Assembly: GCA_947474705.1 (NCBI GenBank)
Contig: CANJJS010000007.1
Location: forward strand, 41,381-105,380
DNA from: Acetobacteraceae bacterium
GTDB taxonomy: Bacteria; Pseudomonadota; Alphaproteobacteria; Acetobacterales; Acetobacteraceae
Length of the DNA stretch: 64,000 nucleotides
Direction of reading: 5' to 3'
Shown here in pieces: positions 1 through 10,725 of the stretch. Position 1 is the first letter of the stretch; the number at the start of each line of letters is the position of its first letter. The notes below the pieces were generated by a model, which ran no database searches, was not told the origin of the DNA, and saw only the letters and a list, made by a program, of their open reading frames with translations. The translations under genes were made by a program, and so were the position numbers.

Positions 1-1
1 C

Positions 2-457
2 GAAAACTACCACGCGGGCAATCTCGACGCCGTCCGCGAAATGCTGCTGGACGATGCCACCATCGCCGGAGTCGCCGACGGCGGTGCCCATGTCGGCGTC
101 ATCTGCGACGCCAGCGCCCCCACCTTCCTGCTGACCCACTGGGCGCGCGACCGCAGCCGAGGCCCCGGCCTACCGCGCGAATTCCTGGTGAAAAAACACA
201 CACACGACACCGCCGCCGCCTACGGAATGCGCGACCGCGGCACGCTGCTCCCCGGCATGAAAGCCGACGTCAGCGTCATAGATTTCGAAAATCTCGCCTT
301 ACGCCATCCCGAAGTGATTTACGATCTTCCGGCCGGCGGCCGCCGCCTGATGCAACGCGCCACCGGCTACCGCCATGTCTTCGTAAGCGGCATCGAAACG
401 CTTCGAAACGACACCCATACCGGCGAACTGCCGGGCCGCCTGATCCGAGGCCGCTGA
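2..457 (+). CDS. Amidohydrolase family protein (D-aminoacylase-like), C-terminal part, truncated by window start
   Basis: Open frame continues from the window edge; motifs GVADGGAHVG, TLLPGMKADVSVIDF and a C-terminal GRLIRGR typical of N-acyl-D-amino-acid deacylase-like amidohydrolases. Confidence 0.75.
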   Translation, partial: ENYHAGNLDAVREMLLDDATIAGVADGGAHVGVICDASAPTFLLTHWARDRSRGPGLPREFLVKKHTHDTAAAYGMRDRGTLLPGMKADVSVIDFENLALRHPEVIYDLPAGGRRLMQRATGYRHVFVSGIETLRNDTHTGELPGRLIRGR

Positions 458-491
458 CCGCCTATCGCGCCTGAGACCCCTGGAGAAGCCA

Positions 492-2081
492 ATGAAATTT
501 CCCCGATTTTCGGCGATCGTCGCGCTGGCCGTTTCGCTGTTCGCCTCCGTGGCCACCGCGCAGCAATCCGGCGGCATCCTGCGCCTGACCCATCGCGACA
601 GCCCCGCCAGCCTCTCGATCCACGAGGAAAGCACCAATTCCGTCGTGACCCCGATGATGGCCGTTTTTAACAATCTCGTCGTTTACGACCAGCATGTTCC
701 CCAGAACAGCCTCAACTCCATCGTCCCCGACCTCGCGGAATCCTGGTCGTGGAGCCCCGATAACACACGCCTGACCTTTAAACTCCGACAGGGCGTCCGC
801 TGGCACGACGGCCAGCCCTTCACGTCGAAAGATGTCCAGTGCACCTGGAATCTTCTCATCGGAAAATCCACCGAAAAACTCCGCCTGAACATCCGCGAGA
901 GCTGGTACCGGAACCTCTCGGAAATTACGGCGTCCGGGGATTGGGAAGTGACCTTCCACCTGAAGCGCCCGCAACCCGCTTTCATCGCCTTGCTCGCGGG
1001 CGGGTATTCCCCGGTCTACCCCTGCCACGTCCCACCCAACACGATGCGCACCAAACCGATTGGCACCGGCCCCTTCAAACTAACCGAATTCAAGGCGAAC
1101 GAATCGATCCGCCTGACGAAAAACCAGGATTATTGGAAGAAAGGCCTGCCTTACCTCGACGGCATCGAATATTCCATCATCACGAACCGTTCGACCGCCA
1201 TGCTGGCCTTCGCCTCCGACAAATTCGACGTGACCTTCCCCTTCGAGATTCCGGTCAACCTTGTCGCCGACATCAAGGCGCAGGCCCCCACCGCGATCTG
1301 CGAGGTCGCGACCAGCAATGTCAGCACCAACCTCCTGGTCAACAGCACCGCCGCGCCCTTCGACAATCCAGAGATCCGGCGCGCCATGGCCCTGGTGCTG
1401 GACCGCAAGGCCTTCATCGAGATCCTGTCGCAGGGACAGTACGACATCGGCGGCGCTCTGCTGCCGCCGCCGCAAGGCGTCTGGGGTCTGCCGCCGGAGA
1501 TCCTGAAAACAATCCCCGGCTACGGGCCCGATGTGGCGAAAAGCCGCGCCGAGGCGGCCGAGATCATGCGCAAACTCGGCTACGGCCCCACCAAAACCCT
1601 GAAAGTCAAAATCTCCACCCGGAACATTCCGCTCTATCGCGACCCCGCCGTCATCTTGATCGACCAGTTGAAATCCGCGTTCATCGAAGGCGAGCTGGAG
1701 GTCGTCGACACCGCCGTCTGGTTCGCGAAAATCGCCCGTAAGGATTTCTCCATCGGCCTCAATCTGACCGGCAGCGGCCTCGACGAGCCCGACCAGCAGT
1801 TTTTCGAAAACTACCTCTGCGGCTCCCAGCGCAATTATACCAGCTATTGCAACAAGGAGGTCGACGCCTTGATCGAGCGTCAGTCGATGGAAGCCGACCA
1901 GACCAAACGGCGGGCGATCGTCTGGGAGATCGACCGCCGTTTGCAAGAGGACGTCGCGCGGCCCGTCATCTATCACGGGAGGTCCGCGACCTGCTGGCAA
2001 CCGCGGGTGAAGAACATGACCATGATGGTCAACAGCATCTTCAACGGCTGGCGGTTCGAGGATGTTTGGCTGGCGAAATAG
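492..2081 (+). CDS. ABC transporter substrate-binding protein, family 5 (peptide/nickel type)
   Basis: Signal peptide, then LAESWSWSPDNTRLTFKLRQGVRWHDGQPFTSKDV, classical SBP_bac_5 signature. Confidence 0.9.
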   Translation: MKFPRFSAIVALAVSLFASVATAQQSGGILRLTHRDSPASLSIHEESTNSVVTPMMAVFNNLVVYDQHVPQNSLNSIVPDLAESWSWSPDNTRLTFKLRQGVRWHDGQPFTSKDVQCTWNLLIGKSTEKLRLNIRESWYRNLSEITASGDWEVTFHLKRPQPAFIALLAGGYSPVYPCHVPPNTMRTKPIGTGPFKLTEFKANESIRLTKNQDYWKKGLPYLDGIEYSIITNRSTAMLAFASDKFDVTFPFEIPVNLVADIKAQAPTAICEVATSNVSTNLLVNSTAAPFDNPEIRRAMALVLDRKAFIEILSQGQYDIGGALLPPPQGVWGLPPEILKTIPGYGPDVAKSRAEAAEIMRKLGYGPTKTLKVKISTRNIPLYRDPAVILIDQLKSAFIEGELEVVDTAVWFAKIARKDFSIGLNLTGSGLDEPDQQFFENYLCGSQRNYTSYCNKEVDALIERQSMEADQTKRRAIVWEIDRRLQEDVARPVIYHGRSATCWQPRVKNMTMMVNSIFNGWRFEDVWLAK

Positions 2082-2087
2082 CGCGCG

Positions 2088-3104
2088 TCAACTTCCGTCC
2101 TTCTCCCACATATTGTCCCAGAACAGGTCCTTCCAACTGTCCGGCTTGCTCTTCAGGGTCCCCGCCGCGTGCATGAAATCGGCGTATTTCTTCATGCCGC
2201 GGGGGACGGAGCTGTAGCGCATCTGTTTCGGATCGACGATCATCGCCTCGATCCAGCTAACATCGCGCTTTTGCGGCTCCCGCGCGACATAGATTTTCGC
2301 CGCCTCGCGAGGATTATCGCGAATGAAACCAAATGCTTCCTCGAACGCCGCCGCCGCCGCGTCGTAAACTTTGCGGTTCCCCTCGCGGAATCGCGCGCTG
2401 GCATACATCACCGCGACCGAAGATCCCGGATCGAGATAATCGTCGGAATTCATCACCAGATGAACTTTTCCCGATTCCATTTCCTCGACGCTGAACGGCA
2501 GGATCGCCGCATGCGTTTTGACTTCCGACGATCCGCTCAACAACATCGCCATCGCATCCGGGTTCGACATCGGCACCAGATGCGAATCCAACCGGAACCG
2601 CTGATCCCAGCCCCATTCCTTCGCCGCGGCCATCTGGATCGCGATTGCCTGCGCCGTGATTTTAATGCCGCTGAGCGCGATACGATCGTTCGGCCCGAAA
2701 TCGCGAATTGAACGGATTTTCGGATCGGTGCTCAACAGCAAGATCGGCCCGCCGGACAGCGGAGTCATCGCCCGGACCCGCTGCGCGCCGCGCGTCTTGT
2801 CCCACAAAACGAATGCGTTTCCGAAACCGCCCATCGCGAGGTCCGCGTCCCCCGCCAGCAACACATCGCTGCTGGACGGCCCGCTGGCCATGTGAACAAT
2901 GCTCGTTTTGATCTCGCCGAGCCCCGCGGCGGTGGCGTGTTTTTGGATCAATCCGCGGTCGACGGCGACGTAAACCGGCAAATACGCCAGCCCGTACGGC
3001 ATCACGATCCGCACCTGATTGCCATCGGCCCGCGCGCCCGCCGACAGGCCCAGGCCGATCGCCAACAATATGGCCATCAGCCATCGCCGTCCAATGCTTC
3101 GCAT
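2088..3104 (-). CDS. ABC transporter substrate-binding protein, NitT/TauT-like
   Basis: MRSIGRRWLMAILLAIGLGLSAGARADGNQVRIVMPYGLAYLPVYVAVDRGLIQKHA; start trimmed to the signal peptide Met inside ORF 2088-3269. Confidence 0.8.
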   Translation of the reverse strand: MRSIGRRWLMAILLAIGLGLSAGARADGNQVRIVMPYGLAYLPVYVAVDRGLIQKHATAAGLGEIKTSIVHMASGPSSSDVLLAGDADLAMGGFGNAFVLWDKTRGAQRVRAMTPLSGGPILLLSTDPKIRSIRDFGPNDRIALSGIKITAQAIAIQMAAAKEWGWDQRFRLDSHLVPMSNPDAMAMLLSGSSEVKTHAAILPFSVEEMESGKVHLVMNSDDYLDPGSSVAVMYASARFREGNRKVYDAAAAAFEEAFGFIRDNPREAAKIYVAREPQKRDVSWIEAMIVDPKQMRYSSVPRGMKKYADFMHAAGTLKSKPDSWKDLFWDNMWEKDGS

Positions 3105-3283
3105 GTCTCTTCCCTCCGCGTTCCCGGCGCAGTGTAACCCCCATGCGCGCGCCGCGGGAAGCCGCTGGGACCCATGCCTTGCGGGCAGGCCATTCGCGGG
3201 GTAGTTTCTCGTACCAGCCGGTAACCCGGCGACAGCAATCCGCGCCGCGCGAACCTCGCGCACCGCCAACGGGAGAAAACATC

Positions 3284-4927
3284 GTGCCAGACACAGGCGT
3301 ATTGCCGGAACGCGTCAACGCGGGCGACGTGGAAACCTACGACGCGATCGTCATTGGGGCCGGCATTTCCGGCATGTACATGCTCTACCGCCTGCGCGAA
3401 CTCGGCATGAAAACCAAGGTGTTCGAGGCCGGCACCGGAGTCGGCGGCACCTGGTACTGGAACCGCTATCCCGGCGCCCGTTTCGATTCCGAAAGCTGGA
3501 CCTACGGCTATTCCTTCTCCAAGGATCTGATGCAGGAGTGGGACTGGAAAGAACATTTCTCGCCTCAGCCCGACACGCTGGAATATCTCAACCTTGTCGC
3601 CGATAAATTCGATTTGCGTCAGGATATCCAGTTCCAGACCACCATTTCCGCCGCGCACTGGGATCAGGCCGCGAATCAGTGGACTGTCACGACGGATAAG
3701 GGCCAGAAGGCGAAGTCGCGCTTTCTGTTCACCGCCATCGGCATCCTGTCCGCCTACACACTCCCCAAAATTCCGGGCCGCGACAGCTTCAAGGGGCCCG
3801 CCTATCACCCGGCGCGCTGGCCGCACACGCCCGTCGATTTCACCGGCAAGCGCGTTGGCATCATCGGCACTGGCGCCACCGCCATCCAGGCCATCCCGGA
3901 AATCGCCAAACAAGCGAAACAACTGACCGTCTTTCAGCGCCGCCCCAACTGGGCCGCCCCTTTGCACAACGCCAAAATCTCCAAACAGGAGATGGAAGAC
4001 ATCAAATCTCGTTACGAAGAGATCTACGCCCACTGCGCCACCACCCCCGGCTGGTTCATCCATCAGGCGGACCAGCGCAAAACCCTCGAAGTCCCGCCCG
4101 CCGAACGCGAGGCTTTCTGGGAAAAACTCTACGGCGAACCCGGCTTCGGCATCTGGATGGGCAATTTCCGCGATATCCTCACCAGCGAGGAAGCCAACGC
4201 CGCCATCACCGCCTATATCGCCAAGAAAATCCGCCAGCGAGTCAACGACCCGAAAGTCGCGGATAAGCTGATCCCCAAAGATCACGGCTTCGGCACGCGC
4301 CGGGTGCCCCTGGAAAGCGGCTATTTCGAAACCTATAACCGCGACAACGTGACCTTGGTCGATACGCTCGTGGACGAACCCATCGAGTGCATCACGCCCA
4401 ACGGCATCAAAACCGCCAAACAGGAACACGAGTTCGACATCCTCATCTATGCCACCGGCTTCGACGGCGTCACCGGCGCCTTCGACCGCATGGACATCCG
4501 CGGCAAAGACGGCCTCGAACTCAAGAACGCCTGGGCTGAAACCCCCCGCACCTATCTTGGCATGCTCGCCGAGGGCTTCCCGAACATGCTCATGGTCCTG
4601 GGCCCGCACACCGCCCGCGGCAACATCCCACAGGCGATTTCCCACAGCGTCGAGTTCCAGGCGGGCATGCTGAAACACATGCTCGACAACAACCTGACAC
4701 ATGTGGAAACCCGGCCCGAACAGGTCGACGAGTGGACCGCCACCGTCATCAAAGCGGGCGAGGCACTCCTCTCCTCGAAAGTCGACTCCTGGCAAAACGG
4801 CGTCAACCGTAACGTCGAAGGCCGCACCGTCCGCCGCGTTCTCGGTTACAACGGCAACGCCGGACATTTCCGCCGCGTGACCGACGAAGTGGCCAAAGGC
4901 GGCTATAAGGAATTCTCGTTCCAGTAG
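3284..4927 (+). CDS. Flavin-containing monooxygenase, Baeyer-Villiger type
   Basis: GAGISG Rossmann motif, BVMO fingerprint FKGPAYHPARWP, second Rossmann GTGATAIQ; GTG start proposed. Confidence 0.9.
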   Translation: MPDTGVLPERVNAGDVETYDAIVIGAGISGMYMLYRLRELGMKTKVFEAGTGVGGTWYWNRYPGARFDSESWTYGYSFSKDLMQEWDWKEHFSPQPDTLEYLNLVADKFDLRQDIQFQTTISAAHWDQAANQWTVTTDKGQKAKSRFLFTAIGILSAYTLPKIPGRDSFKGPAYHPARWPHTPVDFTGKRVGIIGTGATAIQAIPEIAKQAKQLTVFQRRPNWAAPLHNAKISKQEMEDIKSRYEEIYAHCATTPGWFIHQADQRKTLEVPPAEREAFWEKLYGEPGFGIWMGNFRDILTSEEANAAITAYIAKKIRQRVNDPKVADKLIPKDHGFGTRRVPLESGYFETYNRDNVTLVDTLVDEPIECITPNGIKTAKQEHEFDILIYATGFDGVTGAFDRMDIRGKDGLELKNAWAETPRTYLGMLAEGFPNMLMVLGPHTARGNIPQAISHSVEFQAGMLKHMLDNNLTHVETRPEQVDEWTATVIKAGEALLSSKVDSWQNGVNRNVEGRTVRRVLGYNGNAGHFRRVTDEVAKGGYKEFSFQ

Positions 4928-4958
4928 TGTCCGACACAAGAAACGGACCGGCGGACGC

Positions 4959-5852
4959 GTGAAAACCCTCGCGCCCGCCGCCCGCCACGACCGCCTCGCG
5001 CAGGCGATCGGGCTGATGTGCATATATGTCGGCCTGATCGTCTACGTGAACGCATGCGGCAAGGTGATGGCCGAATCGTTTCATCCTTTCGAGGTCACGC
5101 TGTTCCGCCACGGCATAGCCTTCCTCTGGATGCTGATCCTGTTCGCCCCCCGCCACGGCCCGCGCATTCTGATCCCGCAACGGCCGGGCACCCAAATTTT
5201 CCGCGGCCTCTGCGGCATCGCTTCGTCGCTGTTCTATTTCACCGGCCTGATGCAAATGTCGCTCGCGACCGCCGCCGCCATCAGCTTCTCCACCCCACTT
5301 ATCGTCGCCGGCCTTTCCGGCCCCATGCTCGGCGAGAAAGTCGGCCTCCACCGTTGGCTCGCCATCGCCGCGGGCTTCGCCGGCACACTCATCATCGTCC
5401 GTCCCGGCGGCGGCATCGGGCAATGGTCCGCGCTGCTGCTGGTGGGCAGCGCCATTTGTTCCGCCATGTACCAACTGCTCACCCGCCGCCTGGCCGGGCA
5501 GGACCGCGCCGAAACGACCAACATCTGGTCGGGCATGGTCGGCACGACAGCGGTCTTGATCATGTCGCCATTTTTCTTCGAATGGCCCATCCATTGGCAC
5601 CACTGGGCGCTTTTTCTCTCCATGGGCATGATCGGCGGCAGCGCCCATTATCTCCTCACCAAAGCCTTCGAGCGCGGGCCCGCCGCGCTCCTCTCCCCGT
5701 TCAATTATCTTCAACTTCTGGGCGCCACGCTGACCGGCTACGTGCTCTACGGCAGTCTCCCGGACCGCTGGACCTGGATCGGCGCCGCGGTCATCGTCGG
5801 CGCCGGACTCTACATCGCGCGGCGGGAAAACCGCCCGCGCCCCACATCCTGA
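4959..5852 (+). CDS. EamA/DMT family transporter
   Basis: About 10 hydrophobic segments with internal duplication typical of EamA (SLATAAAISFSTPLIVAGLSGPMLGEKV). Confidence 0.85.
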   Translation: MKTLAPAARHDRLAQAIGLMCIYVGLIVYVNACGKVMAESFHPFEVTLFRHGIAFLWMLILFAPRHGPRILIPQRPGTQIFRGLCGIASSLFYFTGLMQMSLATAAAISFSTPLIVAGLSGPMLGEKVGLHRWLAIAAGFAGTLIIVRPGGGIGQWSALLLVGSAICSAMYQLLTRRLAGQDRAETTNIWSGMVGTTAVLIMSPFFFEWPIHWHHWALFLSMGMIGGSAHYLLTKAFERGPAALLSPFNYLQLLGATLTGYVLYGSLPDRWTWIGAAVIVGAGLYIARRENRPRPTS

Positions 5853-5867
5853 CACGGAGCGGCCGAC

Positions 5868-7076
5868 ATGACCCAGGCTTTCGCCAACGTGAAAATCATC
5901 GATTTCTCGCAGGTCTTCGCGGGACCCTTCGCCACCATGCAATTGGCGTTGTTGGGTGCCGATGTCATCAAAATCGAGGAACCGGTCCTTGGCGACCAAT
6001 GCCGCGGCATCGGCGCCGACAACGACATCGGCCGCGCCGGCATGCCGCCTTTCTTCCTCGCCATGAACGCCAATAAACGTTCCATGACTCTCGACCTGAA
6101 ACACCCCGGCGCCAAGGAGGTCATTGCCCGCCTCGTGAAAGACGCCGACGTCGTCGTCCAAAACTTCCGCCCAGGAGTCATCGATCGCCTGGGCTTTGGC
6201 TACGAGGCCATGAAGGCCATCAAACCAAATCTCATCTATTGTTCCGTTTCCGGCTACGGCCAGACCGGTCCGTCCTCCGCCGCCCCCGCCTATGACGGCG
6301 CCATCCAGGCCACCTCCGGAATGATGTCCGTGACCGGATATCCCGAGAATGGACCAACGCGCGTCGGCTTCACCGTCGTCGATCTCGGCACCGCCGTCAT
6401 GGCCGCCTTCGCCATCGCCGGCGCGCTCTACCGCCGCGCCACGACGGGCGAGGGCCAGCATCTCGACGTCTCCATGCTCGACACGTCCCTGGCCCTGATG
6501 TCGCCGCTGGTTTCCACCTTTCTGAACACTGGCGTCGCGCCCGCGCTCGTCGGCAATGGCTCCGTTGTGAAACTCCCGACGACCGGATCGTTCGAAACGA
6601 AAGGCGGCGGCGGAATTCTGCTCAGCGCCATGACCGACAAACAATGGGCCGGCATTACCCGCGCCATCGAACGCCCCGATCTCCTCGCCGATTCCCGTTT
6701 CGCATCAGTCGACGGGCGCCGCGACCATTACGAGCTGATCAGACCGGAACTGATGACAGCATTCGCCACCAACACCGCCGAATATTGGGAAAAACGCCTG
6801 AACGGGGAGGGCGTGCCGGGTTCCGCTATCCGCACCATCCCGGAAGTTCTGGAACATGAACAGGTGGCGCACCGCGAAGTAATTGGGAGAATTTCGGGGG
6901 CGGCGGGGGTGGATCGCGAAATCGGCCTCGTCACATCCGGATTCTCCGCCGGCCCCGACGGTCCCGCGATCGCCTCGCCGCCACCTGGAAAAGGCGAGCA
7001 CACCGATGCCATTTTGCGAGAAGCGGGATATACCGTCGCGGAGATCGCCACTCTCCGCGACAGCGGCGCGTTATAA
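5868..7076 (+). CDS. CaiB/BaiF CoA-transferase family protein
   Basis: VKIIDFSQVFAGPFATMQLALLGADVIKIEEP, family III CoA-transferase N-terminus. Confidence 0.92.
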   Translation: MTQAFANVKIIDFSQVFAGPFATMQLALLGADVIKIEEPVLGDQCRGIGADNDIGRAGMPPFFLAMNANKRSMTLDLKHPGAKEVIARLVKDADVVVQNFRPGVIDRLGFGYEAMKAIKPNLIYCSVSGYGQTGPSSAAPAYDGAIQATSGMMSVTGYPENGPTRVGFTVVDLGTAVMAAFAIAGALYRRATTGEGQHLDVSMLDTSLALMSPLVSTFLNTGVAPALVGNGSVVKLPTTGSFETKGGGGILLSAMTDKQWAGITRAIERPDLLADSRFASVDGRRDHYELIRPELMTAFATNTAEYWEKRLNGEGVPGSAIRTIPEVLEHEQVAHREVIGRISGAAGVDREIGLVTSGFSAGPDGPAIASPPPGKGEHTDAILREAGYTVAEIATLRDSGAL

Positions 7077-7077
7077 G

Positions 7078-8724
7078 CTACCGCAAAACCATCCCGCTAT
7101 ATCCACCCGCGACCACGGCGTCGCACCGCGCCCGATACTGCGGTGCGCCGCCCTGATATTGCAGGACCCGCCGGACATTCTTGCCATCGACGTTGGTGTT
7201 GATTCCCGTCAACCAGGAATCGACCTTGGTATAAAGCATGCCCGATGCGAGTTCCTCGACATGTTTCGACCAGTCCGCCTCGGCCTCTGTCGTCGGTTCG
7301 AACCGTGTCACCCCCTTCTCATGGGCGTAACGCACCAAATCCGAGATCCAGTCCACGTTCTGCTCGATACAGCGTGGAATATTGCACCGCGTGGAGGCAT
7401 TGTGCGGCCCAACGATTGTCAGAAGATTCGGAAATCCAGAGGACATCAGGCCAAGATATGTCTTTGGCCCATCCGCCCAATGCTCCGTCAATAATCGCCC
7501 GCCTGTGCCGCGAATCGCGATCCGGTCGAAGGCGCCGGTGACCGCGTCGAATCCCGTGGCATAGACGATCATGTCGAAGGCGCGCTCGCCGGCGCTGGTG
7601 CGAATGCCGGCCTCCGTGATCGTCTCGATCGGTGTTTCCCGCGTGTCGACGAGATGCACGTTGGGCAGATTGTAAACCTCGTAATACCCGGTTTCCTGCG
7701 GCACCCGCCGCGTGCCAAATCCATGACATTTTGGAATCAGCTTTTCCCCCGTCGCGGGGTCCTTCACCCGCTGCCGGATCTTCCGCGCCACGAATTCGCT
7801 GAACAGCGCGTTGGCCTTGGGATCGGTCAGCATGTCCCGGAAATTCGCCATCCAGATACTGAAACCCGGCTCGGCGTATAACTTCTCCCAGAACGCCTCG
7901 CGCTCCTCGTCGCTGACCTCGAAGGTGCCGCGGGGATCGGTGTTATGAATATAACATCCCGGCGTTTGCCGCAGCAGCTCGAACATCGCGGGATAATTGG
8001 CCTTGATCGCCGCCTGCTCCGCGTCGCCGATCTTCCGGTTATGCAACGGCGTGCACCAGTTCGGTGTCCGTTGATACACGGTCAACTCGCCCACCAAAGG
8101 CGCGATCGTCTGGATCACCTGTACGCCGGTCGCGCCGGTGCCGATCACCGCGACCTTTTTCCCGGCGAAATCGACATCCTCATGCGGCCAGCGATAGGTG
8201 TGAAACGACCGCCCCTTGAAACGATCGAGCCCAGGAAGCCGAGGCAGCGTATCCGCGGACAGTGGACCGACGGCCGTGATCAGAAACCGCGCGTTGTAAC
8301 GTTCGCCGTCGTCCAGCGTCACCGTCCAGCGCCGTGCCGTCTCGTCGAAATCGGCGGCTTTGACCCGGCTGTCGCACTGGATGTCGCGCCGCAAATCGAA
8401 CCTGTCCACGACATGGTTCAGATAACGTTGCGTTTCCGGCTGTGGCGAGAAATGCTCGCTCCAGTTCCACTCCTTCAGAAGTTCTTCCGAGAACGCGTAA
8501 CCATAGGTGTAGCTCTCGGAATCGAAGCGCGCGCCCGGGTACCGGTTCCAATACCAGGTCCCGCCCACGCCACCGCCGGTTTCGAACACCCGGACCGACA
8601 GGCCAAGCGCGCGCAGGCGGTAAAGCTGATAAATTCCCGCGATGCCCGCGCCAATCACGATTGCATCGAAGGACCGCGCGCCAGAGGTCTTGTTTCCGGC
8701 GGCGGCCGTCGCGGTATCCAACAT
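7078..8724 (-). CDS. Flavin-containing monooxygenase, Baeyer-Villiger type
   Basis: GAGIAG Rossmann motif, fingerprint FKGRSFHTYRWP; paralogous to the 3284-4927 gene. Confidence 0.9.
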   Translation of the reverse strand: MLDTATAAAGNKTSGARSFDAIVIGAGIAGIYQLYRLRALGLSVRVFETGGGVGGTWYWNRYPGARFDSESYTYGYAFSEELLKEWNWSEHFSPQPETQRYLNHVVDRFDLRRDIQCDSRVKAADFDETARRWTVTLDDGERYNARFLITAVGPLSADTLPRLPGLDRFKGRSFHTYRWPHEDVDFAGKKVAVIGTGATGVQVIQTIAPLVGELTVYQRTPNWCTPLHNRKIGDAEQAAIKANYPAMFELLRQTPGCYIHNTDPRGTFEVSDEEREAFWEKLYAEPGFSIWMANFRDMLTDPKANALFSEFVARKIRQRVKDPATGEKLIPKCHGFGTRRVPQETGYYEVYNLPNVHLVDTRETPIETITEAGIRTSAGERAFDMIVYATGFDAVTGAFDRIAIRGTGGRLLTEHWADGPKTYLGLMSSGFPNLLTIVGPHNASTRCNIPRCIEQNVDWISDLVRYAHEKGVTRFEPTTEAEADWSKHVEELASGMLYTKVDSWLTGINTNVDGKNVRRVLQYQGGAPQYRARCDAVVAGGYSGMVLR

Positions 8725-8747
8725 ATTCAAACTTTCCCGTTCCGTTT

Positions 8748-8915
8748 TCAGGCCGGCAGCGCCGGCGCGATGTAGCCAGGTTGAACCGCCTTGATCGGCA
8801 AGGCGATATATTTCGAGTAAATGCGGCTCCGCGTCAGCCCGCCGCCCATGAACCCCAGGTCTTCTTGCGCCGTCCGCTTCCACATGTTGGACATTTCGCC
8901 GGCGGCGTCGTTCAT
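8748..8915 (-). CDS. Small hypothetical protein (55 aa) immediately upstream of a BVMO gene
   Basis: MNDAAGEMSNMWKRTAQEDLGFMGGGLTRSRIYSKYIALPIKAVQPGYIAPALPA; same strand, 23 bp upstream of the BVMO start. Confidence 0.45.
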   Translation of the reverse strand: MNDAAGEMSNMWKRTAQEDLGFMGGGLTRSRIYSKYIALPIKAVQPGYIAPALPA

Positions 8916-8985
8916 CGCGGGGGTCCTCGGGTGTCGTTCTCGCCGCGATTGAGCGTGTTTCGCCGTTCGAGGCAAGACGGGCAGG

Positions 8986-10596
8986 TCAGACGCGCCGGAT
9001 GTTCCAGGGGTACGATCCGATCCCTGGTAGCCCGCCAGCGATATCCCGGCCATATGTGGCGAAGGTCGTGTATTGTCCAAGGGGCAGAAATGGCGGATCG
9101 TCGAACAGCGTTTGCTGGATGCGATCGAAAATATGCTGTTGCGGTGCGTCGGGCGCGGTGTCGAGCCATTCCTGCGTCAATGTCTCGATTTCCGGTTTGT
9201 CGTACCATCCGGTCCATCCTTTATCGCCCATACCGCGAATGAAGAAGTTCACGCCGGGCGTCGCCGTGGATACCATCGATGCCGCCGTGTGGAACAGGCT
9301 CCAGCCGCCCTTGTCCAAGGGGCCGCGATTGGTCAGGCGCTGGATCATGGTGCCCCAGTCCATCGCCTGAAAGTCGACATTCAGGCCGAGACGCCGCATC
9401 AGGTCGCCGCTGACCTGGCCGAAAGCGGCGTGGTGATGGATATCGGTCGGTACCAGCAGGGCGATTTTTTCCCCGGCATAGCCGCTTTCCGCGATCGCGC
9501 GTTTCGCCGCGGACAGATCGGCCGGCATCGGCATCGCCTTGGTCCCCGCGATTTCCGTGACATTGGGCGCGCCGCAGGGAAAGTAGGCACGGCAGGTCCG
9601 CCAGGCGTCCGGACCGTCGGCGGCGGCGGCCTGCAGGAAATCGACCTGGCTCGCGGCGGCCAAAAGCGCCCGCCGCAATTTGACATTGTCGAAGGGCGGC
9701 TTTTTCAGATTGAAGCGCAGCACGCCCATCCATCCGAAAGGGTCTTTCGATTCGAGGCGCAGATTGCGCGCCGCCTGCACCAGCGGGCGCAAATCGGCGG
9801 GGGTCGATTCCCACCAGTCCATCTCGCCCGCCTGCATCGCCGAGACCGCCGTCCCATGATCGGGCATCGTGTGCCATTCCACCCGTTCGAAATGCGCGAT
9901 TTTTCCGCCGGCGGTGCGATCCGGTTTTTCCTGGCGCGGGGCGTAACGGTCGAATTTCCGGTAAGCCACGAACCCGCCCGGATTGAATTCGTTCGCGACG
10001 AAACGATAGGGGCCGGAACCGACCATCTCCTTCAGCGCGGTAAACGCGTCCACGTCGCCAAACCGTTCCGGCATGATCGCGCACGGTAAGGCGGAGGTGC
10101 GGCCCAGCCCTTCCAGCAATCGCGGAAACCGGCGTTTGAAGCGGAACCGGATGGTGCGGTCGTCCACCGCCTCGATCGTGTCGTTCGCCAGCATCATGGC
10201 CTGGCCGAAGGAGTCGCGTTTGGCCCAGCGTTTGACGCTGGCGGCGCAATCGCGGGCGAGCACCGGTGTGCCGTCGTGGAACCACAAATTGTCGCGCAGC
10301 CGGATGTCCCAGACCTTGAAATCCGCGTCCATCGTGTGGCCCTCGGCCATTTGCGGCGCGGGTTTCCAGTCGCTTCCCGTGCCGTACAGCGTGTCGAAGA
10401 CGTGATAAGCATGGTTGCCGGTGACCAGCGAGGCCGTCCAGATCGGGTCCAGCACGGTCAGGCCCGTGTTCGGGATGAACCGCAACACCTTGGGGTCCCG
10501 CTTCTGGGCGCGCGACGGCCTTGGCGCCGTCACAGCGGCGGCGGTGCCCGCGAGGACAATCCGTCGTGTCAGGCGTGTCGTGTCCGATGGCGGCAT
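8986..10596 (-). CDS. ABC transporter substrate-binding protein, family 5
   Basis: RRIVLAGTAAAVTAPRPSRAQ Tat-like leader, LRFIPNTGLTVLDPIWTASLVTGNHAYHVFDTLYG; start trimmed from ORF 8986-12216. Confidence 0.88.
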   Translation of the reverse strand: MPPSDTTRLTRRIVLAGTAAAVTAPRPSRAQKRDPKVLRFIPNTGLTVLDPIWTASLVTGNHAYHVFDTLYGTGSDWKPAPQMAEGHTMDADFKVWDIRLRDNLWFHDGTPVLARDCAASVKRWAKRDSFGQAMMLANDTIEAVDDRTIRFRFKRRFPRLLEGLGRTSALPCAIMPERFGDVDAFTALKEMVGSGPYRFVANEFNPGGFVAYRKFDRYAPRQEKPDRTAGGKIAHFERVEWHTMPDHGTAVSAMQAGEMDWWESTPADLRPLVQAARNLRLESKDPFGWMGVLRFNLKKPPFDNVKLRRALLAAASQVDFLQAAAADGPDAWRTCRAYFPCGAPNVTEIAGTKAMPMPADLSAAKRAIAESGYAGEKIALLVPTDIHHHAAFGQVSGDLMRRLGLNVDFQAMDWGTMIQRLTNRGPLDKGGWSLFHTAASMVSTATPGVNFFIRGMGDKGWTGWYDKPEIETLTQEWLDTAPDAPQQHIFDRIQQTLFDDPPFLPLGQYTTFATYGRDIAGGLPGIGSYPWNIRRV

Positions 10597-10725
10597 GTCC
10601 GTGTCTCCGGGTCGCTGGCACGGGATTTTGCCATGAAAAATGGCCGCGAGGCCAGCAGGGCATTGCATCCGGCCGCGGCAACGTCCAAATCGGCGCCGCC
10701 GACATCGCAACTGGATGGGACACCC

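Noticed and set aside
3077-5023. 648-aa minus-strand ORF antisense to the BVMO gene
   Set aside because: High-GC shadow ORF; low-complexity translation with no recognisable motif, while the + strand encodes a clear BVMO.
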